Assembly: GCF_019801015.1 (NCBI RefSeq)
Contig: NZ_JAHVJZ010000010.1
Location: 1-64,000, forward strand
DNA length: 64,000 bases
Origin: Marinobacter nauticus
GTDB taxonomy: Bacteria > Pseudomonadota > Gammaproteobacteria > Enterobacterales > Shewanellaceae
Direction of reading: 5' to 3'
Made by a program: the position numbers and the translations under genes. This document shows, piece after piece, positions 20,484 to 30,203 of this stretch (positions are counted from its first letter, which is position 1; each line of letters starts with the position of its first letter). The notes beneath the pieces are model-generated. The model saw only the letters and a list, made by a program, of their open reading frames with translations, was not told the origin of the DNA and made no database searches.

Positions 20484-20572
20484 TTGCATAAATGTAATGG
20501 GGCGGTATTCTGTGCGCGCAGGCTCGGGTTTCGCCAGACGAGACCCTGGTGAGGGCCTTTCGGTCCTTTTTT
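20484..20572 (+). ncRNA. Candidate small RNA with its own promoter and terminator
   Basis: TTGCAT at 20484-20489 and TATTCT at 20506-20511 are 16 bases apart and predict a transcript from about 20518. This would contain an eight-base-pair stem GGGTTTCG/CGAGACCC at 20526-20546, a short link, and a terminator stem AGGGCC/GGTCCT at 20552-20567 with five T residues, giving about 55 nt. It lies in the 317-base gap between ycfP and acyP and no ORF with a ribosome site fits. Alternatively it is an attenuated leader of acyP. Confidence 0.5.
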
Positions 20573-20603
20573 ACCCAAGGAGCCTTTGCGTTTGTCGCCC
20601 GAT

Positions 20604-20636
20604 GCAGCTAACAGCGGTTTCGTTAGCTGCTTTTTT
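20604..20636 (+). terminator. Strong terminator upstream of acyP
   Basis: A perfect nine-base-pair stem GCAGCTAAC/GTTAGCTGC with a nine-base loop is followed by six T residues. It comes only about 30 bases after the candidate small RNA terminator and 110 bases before acyP, so it either ends a second short transcript or attenuates acyP. Confidence 0.8.
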
Positions 20637-20745
20637 CGTCTCTTGTTCTTGTGTTTCCATACTGGACGGCCACACTTCCTTTCGCTAAAACAATGTTATG
20701 CCCGCCAAAACGGAGCGGCCTGTCGACGGCGTAAAGGGGTGAAAA

Positions 20746-21018
20746 ATGAAGAAGATTGTGGCGAGAGTCACTGGGGATGTTCAGGGAGTGTGGTTTCGGG
20801 CATCGACTCGCCAGGAAGCAAAGCGCCTTGGGGTTACCGGTTATGTCCGAAACTTGTCGGACGGTTCGGTTGAGATCCTGGCTCAGGGCGGAGATTACGC
20901 CGTAGACGCTTTAGTGGACTGGGCGCATCATGGCCCCGAGCAGGCCGCCGTCGAAGACGTTCTGGTGAGCGACTACGACGGCGACGATCTCTATCTGGAT
21001 TTTGAGATTACGGATTAG
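20746..21018 (+). CDS. acyP: Acylphosphatase
   Basis: The 90-residue product is a standard acylphosphatase (E. coli YccX, 92 residues), hydrolysing acyl phosphates such as acetyl phosphate or carbamoyl phosphate in the cytoplasm. The phosphate-binding loop GDVQGVWFRAS provides Arg18, and GYVRNLSDGSVE provides Asn36, the two catalytic residues of the family. The ATG follows GGGGTG. Its last 11 bases overlap the 3' end of the convergent csiV gene. Confidence 0.95.
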   Translation: MKKIVARVTGDVQGVWFRASTRQEAKRLGVTGYVRNLSDGSVEILAQGGDYAVDALVDWAHHGPEQAAVEDVLVSDYDGDDLYLDFEITD

Positions 21019-21970
21019 TCTGTGTAACGGTTTCTCCCTCTGACGGCTGAGCCGCCTGAGGCTGTTCCATTCGACGGATCTGAACCACCAGTCCCATCTT
21101 GGGATGGTCGAAGTAATGAATCTCACGGCTGCGTACCCGTCGGTTCTGATCCAACGGAATGGTCAGCAGGAACGGCTCCCGCTGCTCCACCTCTGCCGCG
21201 TCCGCCTGCAGGGCATCGGGGTCGCTTTCGATGGCCTCAACGCTCCATACCCGCTCCCCCTCTTCGCGCAGATCCAGGCGTGCTTCAATAAACAGGAAGT
21301 GGTCCAGATAGATCTTCAGTTTACCGTTCAGCTGCCAAAGCGGGCCTTCCTGGCGGCTTTGCGGTGCAAAGCCGGTAAAGAAATCGAACTGGGAGAGCAG
21401 GTCGTCTTCCAGTGGTTTCAGATGACCGTTGCTCTGGAACTGCTCAGCGAAGTTTTTTCCACCATACAGTGCAAAGGGCTGTGCAGAGCGGCGACCGTAG
21501 ACCGGCATCTGCCAGCCGGTGTGGAGCAGTACGGAGTAACCGGGCTTGCGGGCCAGTTGAGCCAGGGTATCGGAAAACTGCAGCTGATCACGGGTGAGCA
21601 GGAAGGGCTCGCCCTCCAACGGATTACCGGTTTTTTCAGCCACCGCCACCGCTGGCAATTGGGCGGGCATCTGGATTTGGCGGTTATCCTGGCGCTCCTG
21701 GCACCCCTGTGGGTCCATCAGCCACTCATTGGCGTTGCACTCTGACAGCGCCGCCTCGAACTGAGACAGGTCCGGCATCAGCACCGGGCCAATCAGATCA
21801 CGGCTGTTGCCCAGAGCGATGGGGCTCTGATCCTGGTCCCAGATTTCGCCGCTGGCATCCGGCCGGGTAAACACGGCAACCTCCACCTCGAACCAGGTGG
21901 GGTCTTCAGCCTGGGCAATGGGGCTGGCAATGCTGGTCAGTACAGTCAGCAGGGGAAGCAGGTATTTCAC
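21008..21970 (-). CDS. csiV: CsiV family periplasmic peptidoglycan-binding protein
   Basis: This 320-residue protein looks like CsiV (DUF2803), known from Vibrio cholerae as a periplasmic peptidoglycan-binding protein that supports the PBP1A/LpoA cell wall synthase. It starts at a GTG at 21970 whose bases overlap the mfd stop codon (GTGA), indicating translational coupling. The start gives a clean signal peptide, VKYLLPLLTVLTSIASPIAQA, cleaved after about residue 21. The mature N-terminus TWFEVEVAVFTRP and the region around YSVLLHTGWQMPVY are family-like. The mfd-csiV arrangement agrees with Vibrio. The C-terminal end overlaps acyP by 11 bases. Confidence 0.82.
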   Translation of the reverse strand: MKYLLPLLTVLTSIASPIAQAEDPTWFEVEVAVFTRPDASGEIWDQDQSPIALGNSRDLIGPVLMPDLSQFEAALSECNANEWLMDPQGCQERQDNRQIQMPAQLPAVAVAEKTGNPLEGEPFLLTRDQLQFSDTLAQLARKPGYSVLLHTGWQMPVYGRRSAQPFALYGGKNFAEQFQSNGHLKPLEDDLLSQFDFFTGFAPQSRQEGPLWQLNGKLKIYLDHFLFIEARLDLREEGERVWSVEAIESDPDALQADAAEVEQREPFLLTIPLDQNRRVRSREIHYFDHPKMGLVVQIRRMEQPQAAQPSEGETVTQTNP

Positions 21971-24900
21971 GAAAGCGTGGCCTCTTGTTTGAGATCCACC
22001 GAGAGCTTGTTGAGCCACTCGGCGACAGCGTCCAGGCGAGCCTGGGGCGCTTCAATATCGTCCATAAACCGGAGTTTGGTCGGTCCGTCCATCTTAAGCC
22101 GACCGGCGTTGGATTGCAGCATGGCAATCAGCGTTTGTGCCTGAACAGGCGTGTGTTCTGTAAATTCGAAGCTGCCGCCATTGGTGTGGGCTTCGATACG
22201 CCGGATCCCGAGCGTGGTGGCTTTGAGCTTCAGTCGGGTGACCGCCAACAGGTTCTCGGCCGGCTCTGGCAGACGGCCGAAACGGTCCACCAGCTCCACC
22301 TTGGCCTGAAGCAGGTCATCCTCATTGGTGCAGGAGGCGATCTGCTTGTAGATGGCCAGTCGGGTGTTGACGTGGGGCAGGTAGGACTCTGGCAACAGGG
22401 CCGGGATCCGCAGCTCCAGCTCCGCCTGATCAGAGAGGATCTGATCCAGCGACGGCTCTTTGCCGGACTTCAGTGCATTGACGGTCTGTTCCAGCATCTC
22501 CATATAGAGACTGAAGCCAATCTTACTGATGTGGCCGCTTTGCTCGTCACCCAACAGTTCACCGGCCCCGCGGATCTCCAGATCCTGCGTGGCCAGCAGG
22601 AAGCCGGCACCCAGGTCCTCCAGCGCTTCGATCGCTTCGAGTCGCTTGGCGGCGTCTTTATTGAGCTTTTTCGCCGGTGTCAGCAGGTAGGCGTACGCCT
22701 GATGGTGGGAGCGGCCCACCCGCCCGCGCAACTGGTGCAGCTGAGCCAGACCAAACTTATCCGCCCGCTCAATCAGGATGGTGTTGGCGCTGGGGATGTC
22801 GATGCCGGTCTCAATGATGGTGGTGCAGACCAACAGGTTAAAGCGACCATGGTGGAAGTCGCTCATTACTTGTTCCAGCTCACGCTCCCGCATCTGCCCA
22901 TGGGCAATGCCGATACGCGCTTCCGGCACCAGTTCGGCCAACTCTTTAGCGCAGTCCTGAATGGTTTCCACGCTGTTGTGCAGGTAGTACACCTGGCCGC
23001 CCCGGAGGATCTCCCGCATCAGTGCTTCGCGCACCAGTGCCCCCTCCTGTGGCCGCACAAAGGTTTTCACCGAGAGGCGTCGTTTGGGGGCGGTAGCGAT
23101 GATGGAAAGGTCCCGCATGCCGGACATCGCCATATTCAGCGTCCGGGGGATCGGGGTGGCCGTCAGGGTCAGGATGTCGACTTCCGCCCGCAGGGCTTTG
23201 ATCTTCTCTTTCTGGCGAACCCCAAAACGGTGTTCCTCATCGACAATCAGCAGGCCCAGGTCCGGGAAGCTGATGTCGCTCTGAAGCAGTTTGTGGGTAC
23301 CAATCAGAATGTCCACCTTGCCGTCGGCAAGCTGCTCCAGCACCTTCTTTTGTTCCGTGGCGGTGCGGAAGCGGCTCATTACCTCTACCCGAACCGGCCA
23401 GTCGGCAAAGCGGTCCCGGAAGTTCTCGTAGTGCTGCTGAGCCAAAAGCGTGGTCGGCACCAACACCGCCACCTGCTTGCCGCCATGTACGGCGACAAAG
23501 GCGGCGCGCATGGCCACTTCGGTTTTGCCAAAGCCCACATCGCCACAGACCAGACGGTCCATCGCCTGGGGCTTGGTCATGTCTCTTAACACCGCACCAA
23601 TGGCGGCAGACTGGTCAACGGTTTCCTCAAAGGGAAACGCCGAGGCGAACCGTTGGTATTCCATCTCATCCAGGCCGAAACGGTAGCCCGGTTTGGCTTC
23701 CCGGCGGGCGTAGATGTCCAGCAACTCCGCCGCCACATCCCGTACCTTCTCGGCGGCTTTGCGGCGGGCTTTTTCCCAGGCCTCGGAGCCCAGCTTATTG
23801 AGGGTGACGGTGTCTTCGTCACCGCCGCTGTAACGGCTGATCATATGCAGCGCGTTAACCGGCACATAAAGCTTGGAGCCGCTGCCGTACTCCAGCATCA
23901 GGAACTCGGATTCCAGCCCGCCCGCTTCCAGGGTTTCCAGCCCCATATAGCGGCCAATGCCGTGCTTGAGGTGCACCACCGGCTGGCCCACTTTCAGCTC
24001 GGCCAGGTTGCGGATCAAGGACTCAGAACTGACGCTTCGGCGTTGGCGGCTGCGGCGGCTCTGACGCACCCGGCTGCCCAGCAGCTCCTCTTCGCAGATC
24101 AGGGCAATCCCCTCTTTGCGCAGCAGTACTGAGCGCTCCAGCGGGCAGACAATCAGCCCCACCGGCAGGTCGTTCTGAAGGAAGTCGCTGAGATGGGATT
24201 GTGGCTCGGGCTTCAGGCCACCCGGACGCAGCAGCTCCAGCAGGGCTTCGCGCCGGCCTTCGGACTCCACGCAGAACAGCACCCGTGGGTAGGTCTGCAT
24301 GGCGTCCTGCAGCGGCCCCAGCGGGTTTTTCAGCTGATGGTTAATCTCAATGTCGGAGATTGGCTCCACGTCCGCCTGAGGCGCTTTGGCGATCTCAGAG
24401 ATCTCCTGCTCCAGCTGGATGCGGCCGCGCTGCTTGATTTCACCAAACAGCTCTTCGCTGCGCAGGAACAGTTCATGGGGGGCCAACAACGGACGCAGTG
24501 GGTCGACACGCTGGTTTTCGTAGCGGGATTCGGCGTCGCTCAGGTAGCGGTCGCAGGCGTCCTGGATCGGGCCAGCGGTGAGCACCTGGGTGTCTTCAGG
24601 CAGGTAGTCGAATACCGTGGCCGTTTCGTCAAAAAACAGCGGCAGGTAGTTTTCGATGCCGCCGGGCAGGATCCCTTTGGATACCTGCTGATACACCGAT
24701 TCCGCCTCGTTGCTGATGCGCTCAAACCGTTGACGATATCGGGCGCGGAAGGTGTCGATGCCCGCTTCGTCGGTGGGGAACTCCCGGGCGGGAAGCAGCC
24801 GTACCGAGGCGAGGGTGCCTTCAGAGCGCTGACTGTCCGGGTCAAACGGGCGGATGCTTTCCAGCTCGTCATCAAACAGGTCAAGCCTGAGTGGCGTGTC

Positions 24901-25437
24901 ACTGCCCATGGGGAACAGGTCAACAATGGCGCCGCGGATGGCGTACTCGCCATGCTCCCGCACCTGATCAACGTGGTGGTAGCCTGCCTGAGTCAGGTCC
25001 TGCCGGAGTTTCTCGATATCGAGCCGTTGCCCCTGCTCAAAACGCACCACTTTGCCCGCCACGAACGACGCGGGGCAGACCCGGGTCAACGCTGTCGGCA
25101 CCGGCAGAATCACCAGCCCGCGTTTCAGGCCCGGCAGCGCGTGCAGTGCTTCAAGGCGTTGCGAAACGATGTCCTGATGGGGCGAAAAACTGTCGTAGGG
25201 CAGGGTTTCCCGGTCCGGAAACAGCAGCACGTCCAACTGGTCCTGGCACAGGTAGCGGAGTTCCTGTTCCAGACGCAGAGCGGTAGGGGTGTCGTGGGTC
25301 AGCAGCAGGGTCAGGCCACTGTGGCGTTGGGCCATGGCGTGGATCGCCAGGGACTTCGCCGCCCCCAACAGGCCGGTTAAACGCAGCTTACTGTTGGGGC
25401 CGCCGGCGGGCGGGACCAGAGGGGAAAAACGGCTCAT
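21967..25437 (-). CDS. mfd: Transcription-repair coupling factor Mfd
   Basis: The 1156-residue product is the RNA polymerase-displacing ATPase that recruits UvrA to stalled transcription complexes (E. coli 1148). In order it has the UvrB-like N-terminal module (about 1-350), the RNA-polymerase-interacting CarD-like module (about 480-550, VGQPVVHLKHGIGRYMGLE), the helicase core with Walker A GDVGFGKTE near residue 630 and DEEH near 732, the translocation motif region and the C-terminal D7 module. The ATG at 25437 is used; a TTG two codons upstream also lies in frame. csiV is coupled to its stop codon. Confidence 0.96.
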   Translation of the reverse strand: MSRFSPLVPPAGGPNSKLRLTGLLGAAKSLAIHAMAQRHSGLTLLLTHDTPTALRLEQELRYLCQDQLDVLLFPDRETLPYDSFSPHQDIVSQRLEALHALPGLKRGLVILPVPTALTRVCPASFVAGKVVRFEQGQRLDIEKLRQDLTQAGYHHVDQVREHGEYAIRGAIVDLFPMGSDTPLRLDLFDDELESIRPFDPDSQRSEGTLASVRLLPAREFPTDEAGIDTFRARYRQRFERISNEAESVYQQVSKGILPGGIENYLPLFFDETATVFDYLPEDTQVLTAGPIQDACDRYLSDAESRYENQRVDPLRPLLAPHELFLRSEELFGEIKQRGRIQLEQEISEIAKAPQADVEPISDIEINHQLKNPLGPLQDAMQTYPRVLFCVESEGRREALLELLRPGGLKPEPQSHLSDFLQNDLPVGLIVCPLERSVLLRKEGIALICEEELLGSRVRQSRRSRQRRSVSSESLIRNLAELKVGQPVVHLKHGIGRYMGLETLEAGGLESEFLMLEYGSGSKLYVPVNALHMISRYSGGDEDTVTLNKLGSEAWEKARRKAAEKVRDVAAELLDIYARREAKPGYRFGLDEMEYQRFASAFPFEETVDQSAAIGAVLRDMTKPQAMDRLVCGDVGFGKTEVAMRAAFVAVHGGKQVAVLVPTTLLAQQHYENFRDRFADWPVRVEVMSRFRTATEQKKVLEQLADGKVDILIGTHKLLQSDISFPDLGLLIVDEEHRFGVRQKEKIKALRAEVDILTLTATPIPRTLNMAMSGMRDLSIIATAPKRRLSVKTFVRPQEGALVREALMREILRGGQVYYLHNSVETIQDCAKELAELVPEARIGIAHGQMRERELEQVMSDFHHGRFNLLVCTTIIETGIDIPSANTILIERADKFGLAQLHQLRGRVGRSHHQAYAYLLTPAKKLNKDAAKRLEAIEALEDLGAGFLLATQDLEIRGAGELLGDEQSGHISKIGFSLYMEMLEQTVNALKSGKEPSLDQILSDQAELELRIPALLPESYLPHVNTRLAIYKQIASCTNEDDLLQAKVELVDRFGRLPEPAENLLAVTRLKLKATTLGIRRIEAHTNGGSFEFTEHTPVQAQTLIAMLQSNAGRLKMDGPTKLRFMDDIEAPQARLDAVAEWLNKLSVDLKQEATLS

Positions 25438-25485
25438 GGGCAAGACTTTGGGTCAGGTTTCAGGGGTTCATTGTAAAAAACAGGC

Positions 25486-26064
25486 TCAGGCCTCGCCACT
25501 GCGACGGCGCTCAGCTCGCTCACGAAGCAACTTTTGTTGTATCTGCAGGCTGGCGCGGACCAGTCGATCCTGGTCGGATTCGCGGATCGCCGTAAAGGCG
25601 ATGGCAACCTGCATGCCTTCCGCCAGTTCAGTGACCTGAGAGACTTCACCGTGGGCAAACACTGCCACCTGAGCATGAGGCAGGAACAGGCGCAGCGACA
25701 GAGCCTGGCCAACGTCCACCGGCTGGTCCAGAATGACGGAAACACCAGACCCACCAAACTGGTGGCCGCGGCCACGATAGTGGGCGTTGGGGTCCTGGGC
25801 CAGCTGCTGTTGCAGCACCAGATCGATCTTCTGGGATTGAATGCTGAGGTACTCCGCCAGGGCTTTGGCGTGTTTTTCGAGGCCCTTCAGCAGGGGCAGG
25901 CAGTGGCCTTCCAGGTCGGTCACCTGGGCCATCAGTGCAAAGGCCTTTGGCATCGCCGCCGTCAGGGCGTCTTCCGAGAGCCAGAGCTGGTCGTGTTCGA
26001 TGGGGTCCAGCAGGGCCTCAAATGGGCTTTCAACGCTGAAGTAACCCGGATCGGTCTCGGACAT
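25486..26064 (-). CDS. PilZ-like domain protein (degenerate c-di-GMP motif)
   Basis: The 192-residue product resembles the small PilZ protein found between mfd and lolC in vibrios (V. cholerae PlzB, from memory). Residues 1-110 are helical; the beta-barrel-like part begins around HYRGRGHQFGGSGVSVILDQP. The canonical RxxxR and (D/N)xSxxG motifs that bind cyclic di-GMP are not intact: FGGSGVSV takes the place of the second motif. The ATG at 26064 follows AAGGGA; the longer open frame upstream would run into the lolC promoter region and is rejected. It is divergent from lolC. Binding of c-di-GMP is therefore doubtful. Confidence 0.68.
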   Translation of the reverse strand: MSETDPGYFSVESPFEALLDPIEHDQLWLSEDALTAAMPKAFALMAQVTDLEGHCLPLLKGLEKHAKALAEYLSIQSQKIDLVLQQQLAQDPNAHYRGRGHQFGGSGVSVILDQPVDVGQALSLRLFLPHAQVAVFAHGEVSQVTELAEGMQVAIAFTAIRESDQDRLVRASLQIQQKLLRERAERRRSGEA

Positions 26065-26136
26065 GGTTATCCCTTGTAAGCGGTGGTGAATTCTAGATAT
26101 TATCCGTGAACTTATGACTTTATCCAACCGGCTCCT

Positions 26137-27363
26137 ATGTCCCTGGCATCGCCCTCTCTGTCGCTCTTTGTAGGGCTGCGCTACTGGCGTGCGCGCAAGG
26201 ACACCCGTTTTGTCTCCTTTATCACCCTGTTTTCCGTGCTTGGCATTGCGCTGGGCGTGGCGGCGTTGATCATCGTCAGTTCGGTGATGAATGGCCTGGA
26301 AGGGCGGTTGAAAGGGAAGATCCTCGGCGCGGTGCCACAACTGGTGATCGAGGCCCGTGAAGGCTCACTGTCCCGTTTTGACCCCTTGCTCAGCGAAGAC
26401 CCACGGATCCGCGGGGCAGTACCGATGCTCACCTCGGAAGCGATGGTGCAGCGGGGACGTGAGTTGGGTGGCGTGCAGTTGCTGGGGGTTGAGCCGGAGC
26501 AGGAAGCGCCGCTGTCCGCCGTGGCCAGCCACATGCTTTACGGCAACCTCGCTGACCTGAAAGCGGGCGAGTACCAGATCATTCTGGGCAGTCAGCTGGC
26601 CCGCCACCTGAATGTTCTGCCCGGTGACCGGGTGCGGGTGATGACCGCCCAGGGCGCGCGTTATACCCCCATGGGCCGGGTGCCACCTCAGCGTCAGTTT
26701 ACCGTGGCGGGGGTGTTTGAGCTGGGCTCCGACATTGATAAGGGGTTGGCGCTGATCAACCTCAGCGACGCCCAGCGCCTGATCCGCCAGAAGCCGGACC
26801 TGCGCCTCTACCTCCATGATGCCTTTGATGCGCCCCTGCTTTCCCAGGAACTGGCTGCCAAAGCCAAAACCCAACTGGGTGAAGAACTGGTGCTGACCGA
26901 CTGGCGCAGCCAGTATGGCCAACTGTTCTCCGCCGTGAAGATGGAGAAGCGGATGATGTCGTTGCTGCTGGGGCTGATCATCGCCGTGGCCGCGTTCAAC
27001 ATCGTTTCGGCGCTGGTGATGATGGTGACCGACAAAACCGCTGATGTGGCGATCCTGAAAACCCTGGGCCTTTCACGCCGTCAGGTGATGGGGGTGTTCT
27101 CGGTTCAGGGCATGAGCAGTGCCGCACTGGGCACCGTTGTCGGCCTCACCGTCGGGTTGCTGCTGGCCAATCACCTTCAGCCGGTCTTGTCCGTGCTGGG
27201 GATCTGGCTGCTGCCCCCGGGCCAGCCGCTGCCGGTGATTGTGGATCCGGTGCAGGTGGCCTCCGTCGTTGGCGGTGCCCTGGCCCTGAGTTTTCTGGCC
27301 ACCCTCTATCCCGCCTGGCGGGCCTCACAAGTCAATCCGGCGGAGATTCTACGCTATGAGTGA
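26137..27363 (+). CDS. lolC: Lipoprotein-releasing ABC transporter permease LolC
   Basis: The 408-residue permease has the LolC/LolE (MacB-like) topology: an N-terminal membrane helix (about 25-48), a large periplasmic domain, and three C-terminal helices. The start of the protein, [32 protein letters not shown], is typical. With LolD and LolE it extracts mature lipoproteins from the inner membrane and hands them to LolA. lolD starts eight bases before its stop codon, so translation is coupled. It is the LolC member because it precedes LolD; having separate lolC and lolE is the classical enterobacterial arrangement. Confidence 0.94.
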   Translation: MSLASPSLSLFVGLRYWRARKDTRFVSFITLFSVLGIALGVAALIIVSSVMNGLEGRLKGKILGAVPQLVIEAREGSLSRFDPLLSEDPRIRGAVPMLTSEAMVQRGRELGGVQLLGVEPEQEAPLSAVASHMLYGNLADLKAGEYQIILGSQLARHLNVLPGDRVRVMTAQGARYTPMGRVPPQRQFTVAGVFELGSDIDKGLALINLSDAQRLIRQKPDLRLYLHDAFDAPLLSQELAAKAKTQLGEELVLTDWRSQYGQLFSAVKMEKRMMSLLLGLIIAVAAFNIVSALVMMVTDKTADVAILKTLGLSRRQVMGVFSVQGMSSAALGTVVGLTVGLLLANHLQPVLSVLGIWLLPPGQPLPVIVDPVQVASVVGGALALSFLATLYPAWRASQVNPAEILRYE

Positions 27364-28048
27364 ACCCTTACTGCAGTGCGTTGACCTGGGCAAGGTCTAT
27401 CAGGAAGGGCGCCAAAAGACCCGCGTTTTGCAGGGCCTGAACCTGACCGTCAATGCCGGGGAACTGGTGGCGGTGGTGGGCAGCTCCGGCTCCGGGAAAA
27501 GTACCCTGTTGCATCTGCTCGGCACGCTGGACAGCCCCTCTGAGGGCGAAGTGCGGTTCCGTGGCAAGTGCCTGACCCGCCTGTCAGAAGCGCAGCGGAA
27601 CCGCCTGCGCAATGCCGAGTTGGGCTTTGTTTACCAGTTTCACCACCTGCTGCCGGAGTTTACCGCGCTGGAAAACGTCGCGATGCCGCTGATGATTGGT
27701 GGGATGAGCAAACGGGAATCCGCCGAGCGTGCCGCCGACCTGCTGGGGCGCGTAGGTCTGGCGGAACGTCATCATCATAAACCCGGCGAACTGTCCGGTG
27801 GTGAACGCCAGCGCGTGGCGATCGCCCGGGCTCTGGCAAATCGTCCGGCTCTGGTGCTGGCGGATGAGCCCACCGGTAACCTGGACGCCACCACCGCAGA
27901 GTCCATCTACAGCCTGATCCGGGAGCTGGCCAAAGCGCAGGGCACCGCGTTTGTTGTGGTGACCCATGACCGGGAGCTGGCAGCCCGTCTGGATCGTCAG
28001 CTGGAGATGAAGGCCGGGCACCTGGAGGCGGTGAATGCTGACCGGTAA
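27356..28048 (+). CDS. lolD: Lipoprotein-releasing ABC transporter ATPase LolD
   Basis: The 230-residue ATPase shows Walker [10 protein letters not shown] at 42-50, the LolD-type Q-loop [18 protein letters not shown] at about 91-108, the ABC signature LSGGE at 146-150 and Walker B with catalytic glutamate VLADEP at 167-172. It powers LolCE-dependent lipoprotein release. Its start overlaps lolC and its end overlaps lolE (28035), a tightly coupled three-gene operon. Confidence 0.96.
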   Translation: MSEPLLQCVDLGKVYQEGRQKTRVLQGLNLTVNAGELVAVVGSSGSGKSTLLHLLGTLDSPSEGEVRFRGKCLTRLSEAQRNRLRNAELGFVYQFHHLLPEFTALENVAMPLMIGGMSKRESAERAADLLGRVGLAERHHHKPGELSGGERQRVAIARALANRPALVLADEPTGNLDATTAESIYSLIRELAKAQGTAFVVVTHDRELAARLDRQLEMKAGHLEAVNADR

Positions 28049-29276
28049 GGGCTCACTGTCCTGGCAGATTGGCTGGCGCTTTTTGCGCGCCCGCAATCAC
28101 AACCGTTTTGTCTCCTTTATCAGCCTTTCCTCCGTGGTGGGCGTGGCGCTGGGTGTGGCGGTACTGATTCTGGTGCTGTCCGCCATGAATGGCTTCGAGC
28201 GGGAACTGAAAGAGCGCCTGCTGGCGGTGGTGCCCCATGCCGAACTGACCGCCATCGACACGCCCATCGTGGACTGGCCCGCCATGGTGCAGGACGCCGA
28301 AGCGGAAGCGGGCGTGGCGGCGGCCGCACCATTTGTCTTGATCCAGGGGATGCTGCAAAAGGGCGATACCCTTAAGCCCGTGTCGGTGCGGGGTGTCCTG
28401 CCGGAGTGGGAAGAGAAGGTTTCCGGCGCCCACCGGTTTATGAGTGATGACGCCTGGAACAGCCTCAATGACAATCAGCCCAACGTGGTGTTGGGGAAAG
28501 CCCTGGCGGCGCAGATGGGTGTTGAAGTGGGCGACCGCATCAGCCTGTTGATGCCCCGGGGGGGCAACAGCCCGCTGGCGGGCTATAAAACCCAGTTTCT
28601 GACCGTATCCGGATTGTTCGATTTGGGCGGTGAAATCGATCGCACCGTCGCATTTACCAACCTGGGTGCCGCCGCTGAACTGGCGGGGCTGGGTGAGGGC
28701 GTCACTGGTGTGCGTATCCGCGCAGACAACCTGTTTGAAGCCCCGCAACTGATTCGCAATATCGGCTTTGCCCAACAGCATCCGCTCTACATCACCGACT
28801 GGACCCGCACCCAGGGCCACCTCTACAGCGACATTCAGCTGATCCGCACGCTGACCTATCTGGTGCTGGTGCTGGTGGTGGCAGTGGCCAGTTTTAACAT
28901 CATCTGCTCGCTGGTGATGTCGGTGCGGGACAAGCAGGCAGAGATCGCCATTCTGCGCACCATGGGCATGGCCCGGCGTGGCATCCTGCAGACGTTTATG
29001 GTGCAAGGCGCGCTGACTGGCTTGCTCGGTTGCCTGATTGGGGCGGTGATGGGCTCATTGCTGGCCTGGAAACTCTCCGCTCTGATGGCCGGCCTTGAGC
29101 GACTGTTTGGCATCCGCTTCCTCTCCGGCGACATCTACTTTATCGATTTTCTGCCCTCAGAGCTTCACTGGCAGGATGTGCTCAGCGTCAGTGTGCTGGC
29201 CTTCGCGGTGACTCTGGTGGCCACCTGGTATCCCGCCTGGCAGGCCAGTCGCCTGCAGCCGGCCCAGGTTTTGTAA
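28035..29276 (+). CDS. lolE: Lipoprotein-releasing ABC transporter permease LolE
   Basis: This 413-residue permease is a paralogue of the lolC product, with the same N-terminal block [31 protein letters not shown], a large periplasmic domain and three C-terminal membrane helices ending in the [16 protein letters not shown] motif shared with LolC. The ATG at 28035 lies inside lolD. In the family LolE is the subunit that binds the lipoprotein substrate. Third gene of the lolCDE operon. Confidence 0.95.
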   Translation: MLTGKGSLSWQIGWRFLRARNHNRFVSFISLSSVVGVALGVAVLILVLSAMNGFERELKERLLAVVPHAELTAIDTPIVDWPAMVQDAEAEAGVAAAAPFVLIQGMLQKGDTLKPVSVRGVLPEWEEKVSGAHRFMSDDAWNSLNDNQPNVVLGKALAAQMGVEVGDRISLLMPRGGNSPLAGYKTQFLTVSGLFDLGGEIDRTVAFTNLGAAAELAGLGEGVTGVRIRADNLFEAPQLIRNIGFAQQHPLYITDWTRTQGHLYSDIQLIRTLTYLVLVLVVAVASFNIICSLVMSVRDKQAEIAILRTMGMARRGILQTFMVQGALTGLLGCLIGAVMGSLLAWKLSALMAGLERLFGIRFLSGDIYFIDFLPSELHWQDVLSVSVLAFAVTLVATWYPAWQASRLQPAQVL

Positions 29277-29319
29277 ACTCAGTACCAGGTACTTTACGTC
29301 GCGTTGTCGCGGGAGCCTT

Positions 29320-29856
29320 ATGTCCGCCGTTGTTCGCCTCCGTCCCCTCGAGCGGGACGATCTGCGTTTTGTCCATCACCTCAACAATGACCGCCAGATC
29401 ATGGCGTATTGGTTTGAGGAGCCCTATGAAGCCTTTGTCGAGCTGCAACAGCTCTACGACAAGCACATCCATGACCAGTCCGAGCGCCGCTTTATCGCCC
29501 AGAACGAACAGGGCGAAGCGATTGGCCTGGTGGAGCTGGTGGAGATCACCCACATCCATCGTCGTGCCGAGTTTCAGATCATCATCGACCCGGCCCATCA
29601 GGGTAAGGGCTATGCCCGCCCGGTGATGGCCAAGGCGGTGGAGTACGCGTTCAAGGTGCTCAACATCCATAAGCTTTACCTGCTGGTGGCCACACAGAAC
29701 CACATCGCGGTGAAACTCTATCGCGACTTCGGCTTTATCGAAGAGGGCACCCTGATGGAGGAGTTCTTCACCGACGGTGAATACCGGGATGCCATCCGTA
29801 TGTACATGCTGCAGCGGGACTACCTGAAGTCCGTCGCCGGGCAGGCGCAAAGCTGA
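29320..29856 (+). CDS. speG: Spermidine N1-acetyltransferase SpeG
   Basis: This 178-residue GNAT enzyme closely follows E. coli Spe[19 protein letters not shown] at the N-terminus, [29 protein letters not shown], and the acetyl-CoA loop region [13 protein letters not shown] at about residues 85-97. It acetylates spermidine (and spermine) using acetyl-CoA in the cytoplasm, controlling polyamine toxicity. It lies 43 bases after lolE and 36 bases before ppiC, so it may be read with either; no terminator with a clear stem separates them. Confidence 0.93.
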   Translation: MSAVVRLRPLERDDLRFVHHLNNDRQIMAYWFEEPYEAFVELQQLYDKHIHDQSERRFIAQNEQGEAIGLVELVEITHIHRRAEFQIIIDPAHQGKGYARPVMAKAVEYAFKVLNIHKLYLLVATQNHIAVKLYRDFGFIEEGTLMEEFFTDGEYRDAIRMYMLQRDYLKSVAGQAQS

Positions 29857-29892
29857 TACTATCGGCGCCCTTTTTTACGAGGAGTTCCCCCC

Positions 29893-30174
29893 ATGGCCAA
29901 AACCGCCAGTGCCCTGCACATTCTGGTTAAACATGAAGAGAAGGCCCAGGAGCTGCTGAAGCAGCTGGAGAAGGGCGCCAACTTCCAGACCCTGGCAAAG
30001 AAGCACTCCACCTGTCCCTCCGGCAAAAAAGGCGGGCATCTGGGCGAGTTTCGCAAAGGGGATATGGTGCCGACTTTCGATAAAGCGGTGTTTACCGGCC
30101 CGATCCTGAAGCCGATTGGCCCGGTCAAAACCAAGTTTGGTTTTCACATCATCAAGGTACTTTATCGGACGTAG
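29893..30174 (+). CDS. ppiC: Peptidyl-prolyl cis-trans isomerase C (parvulin)
   Basis: The 93-residue product has the exact length of E. coli PpiC, a minimal cytoplasmic parvulin. Family marks are [18 protein letters not shown] at the N-terminus, the [13 protein letters not shown] loop, [12 protein letters not shown] and the ending [15 protein letters not shown] strong AGGAG site precedes the ATG. The last six codons plus stop appear a second time, with different synonymous codons, at 30783-30803 just before the acetyltransferase gene, suggesting that the 3' end here was brought in with the inserted cassette. Confidence 0.95.
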   Translation: MAKTASALHILVKHEEKAQELLKQLEKGANFQTLAKKHSTCPSGKKGGHLGEFRKGDMVPTFDKAVFTGPILKPIGPVKTKFGFHIIKVLYRT

Positions 30175-30203
30175 TCGTTAGTGAATGTGGGTTGTGGTTG
30201 GGC

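Noticed and set aside
26065-26340. N-terminal extension of the PilZ-like gene overlapping lolC
   Set aside because: The extra residues are antisense to lolC, rich in His, Gln and Arg, and lack a ribosome site; the ATG at 26064 has a good one.
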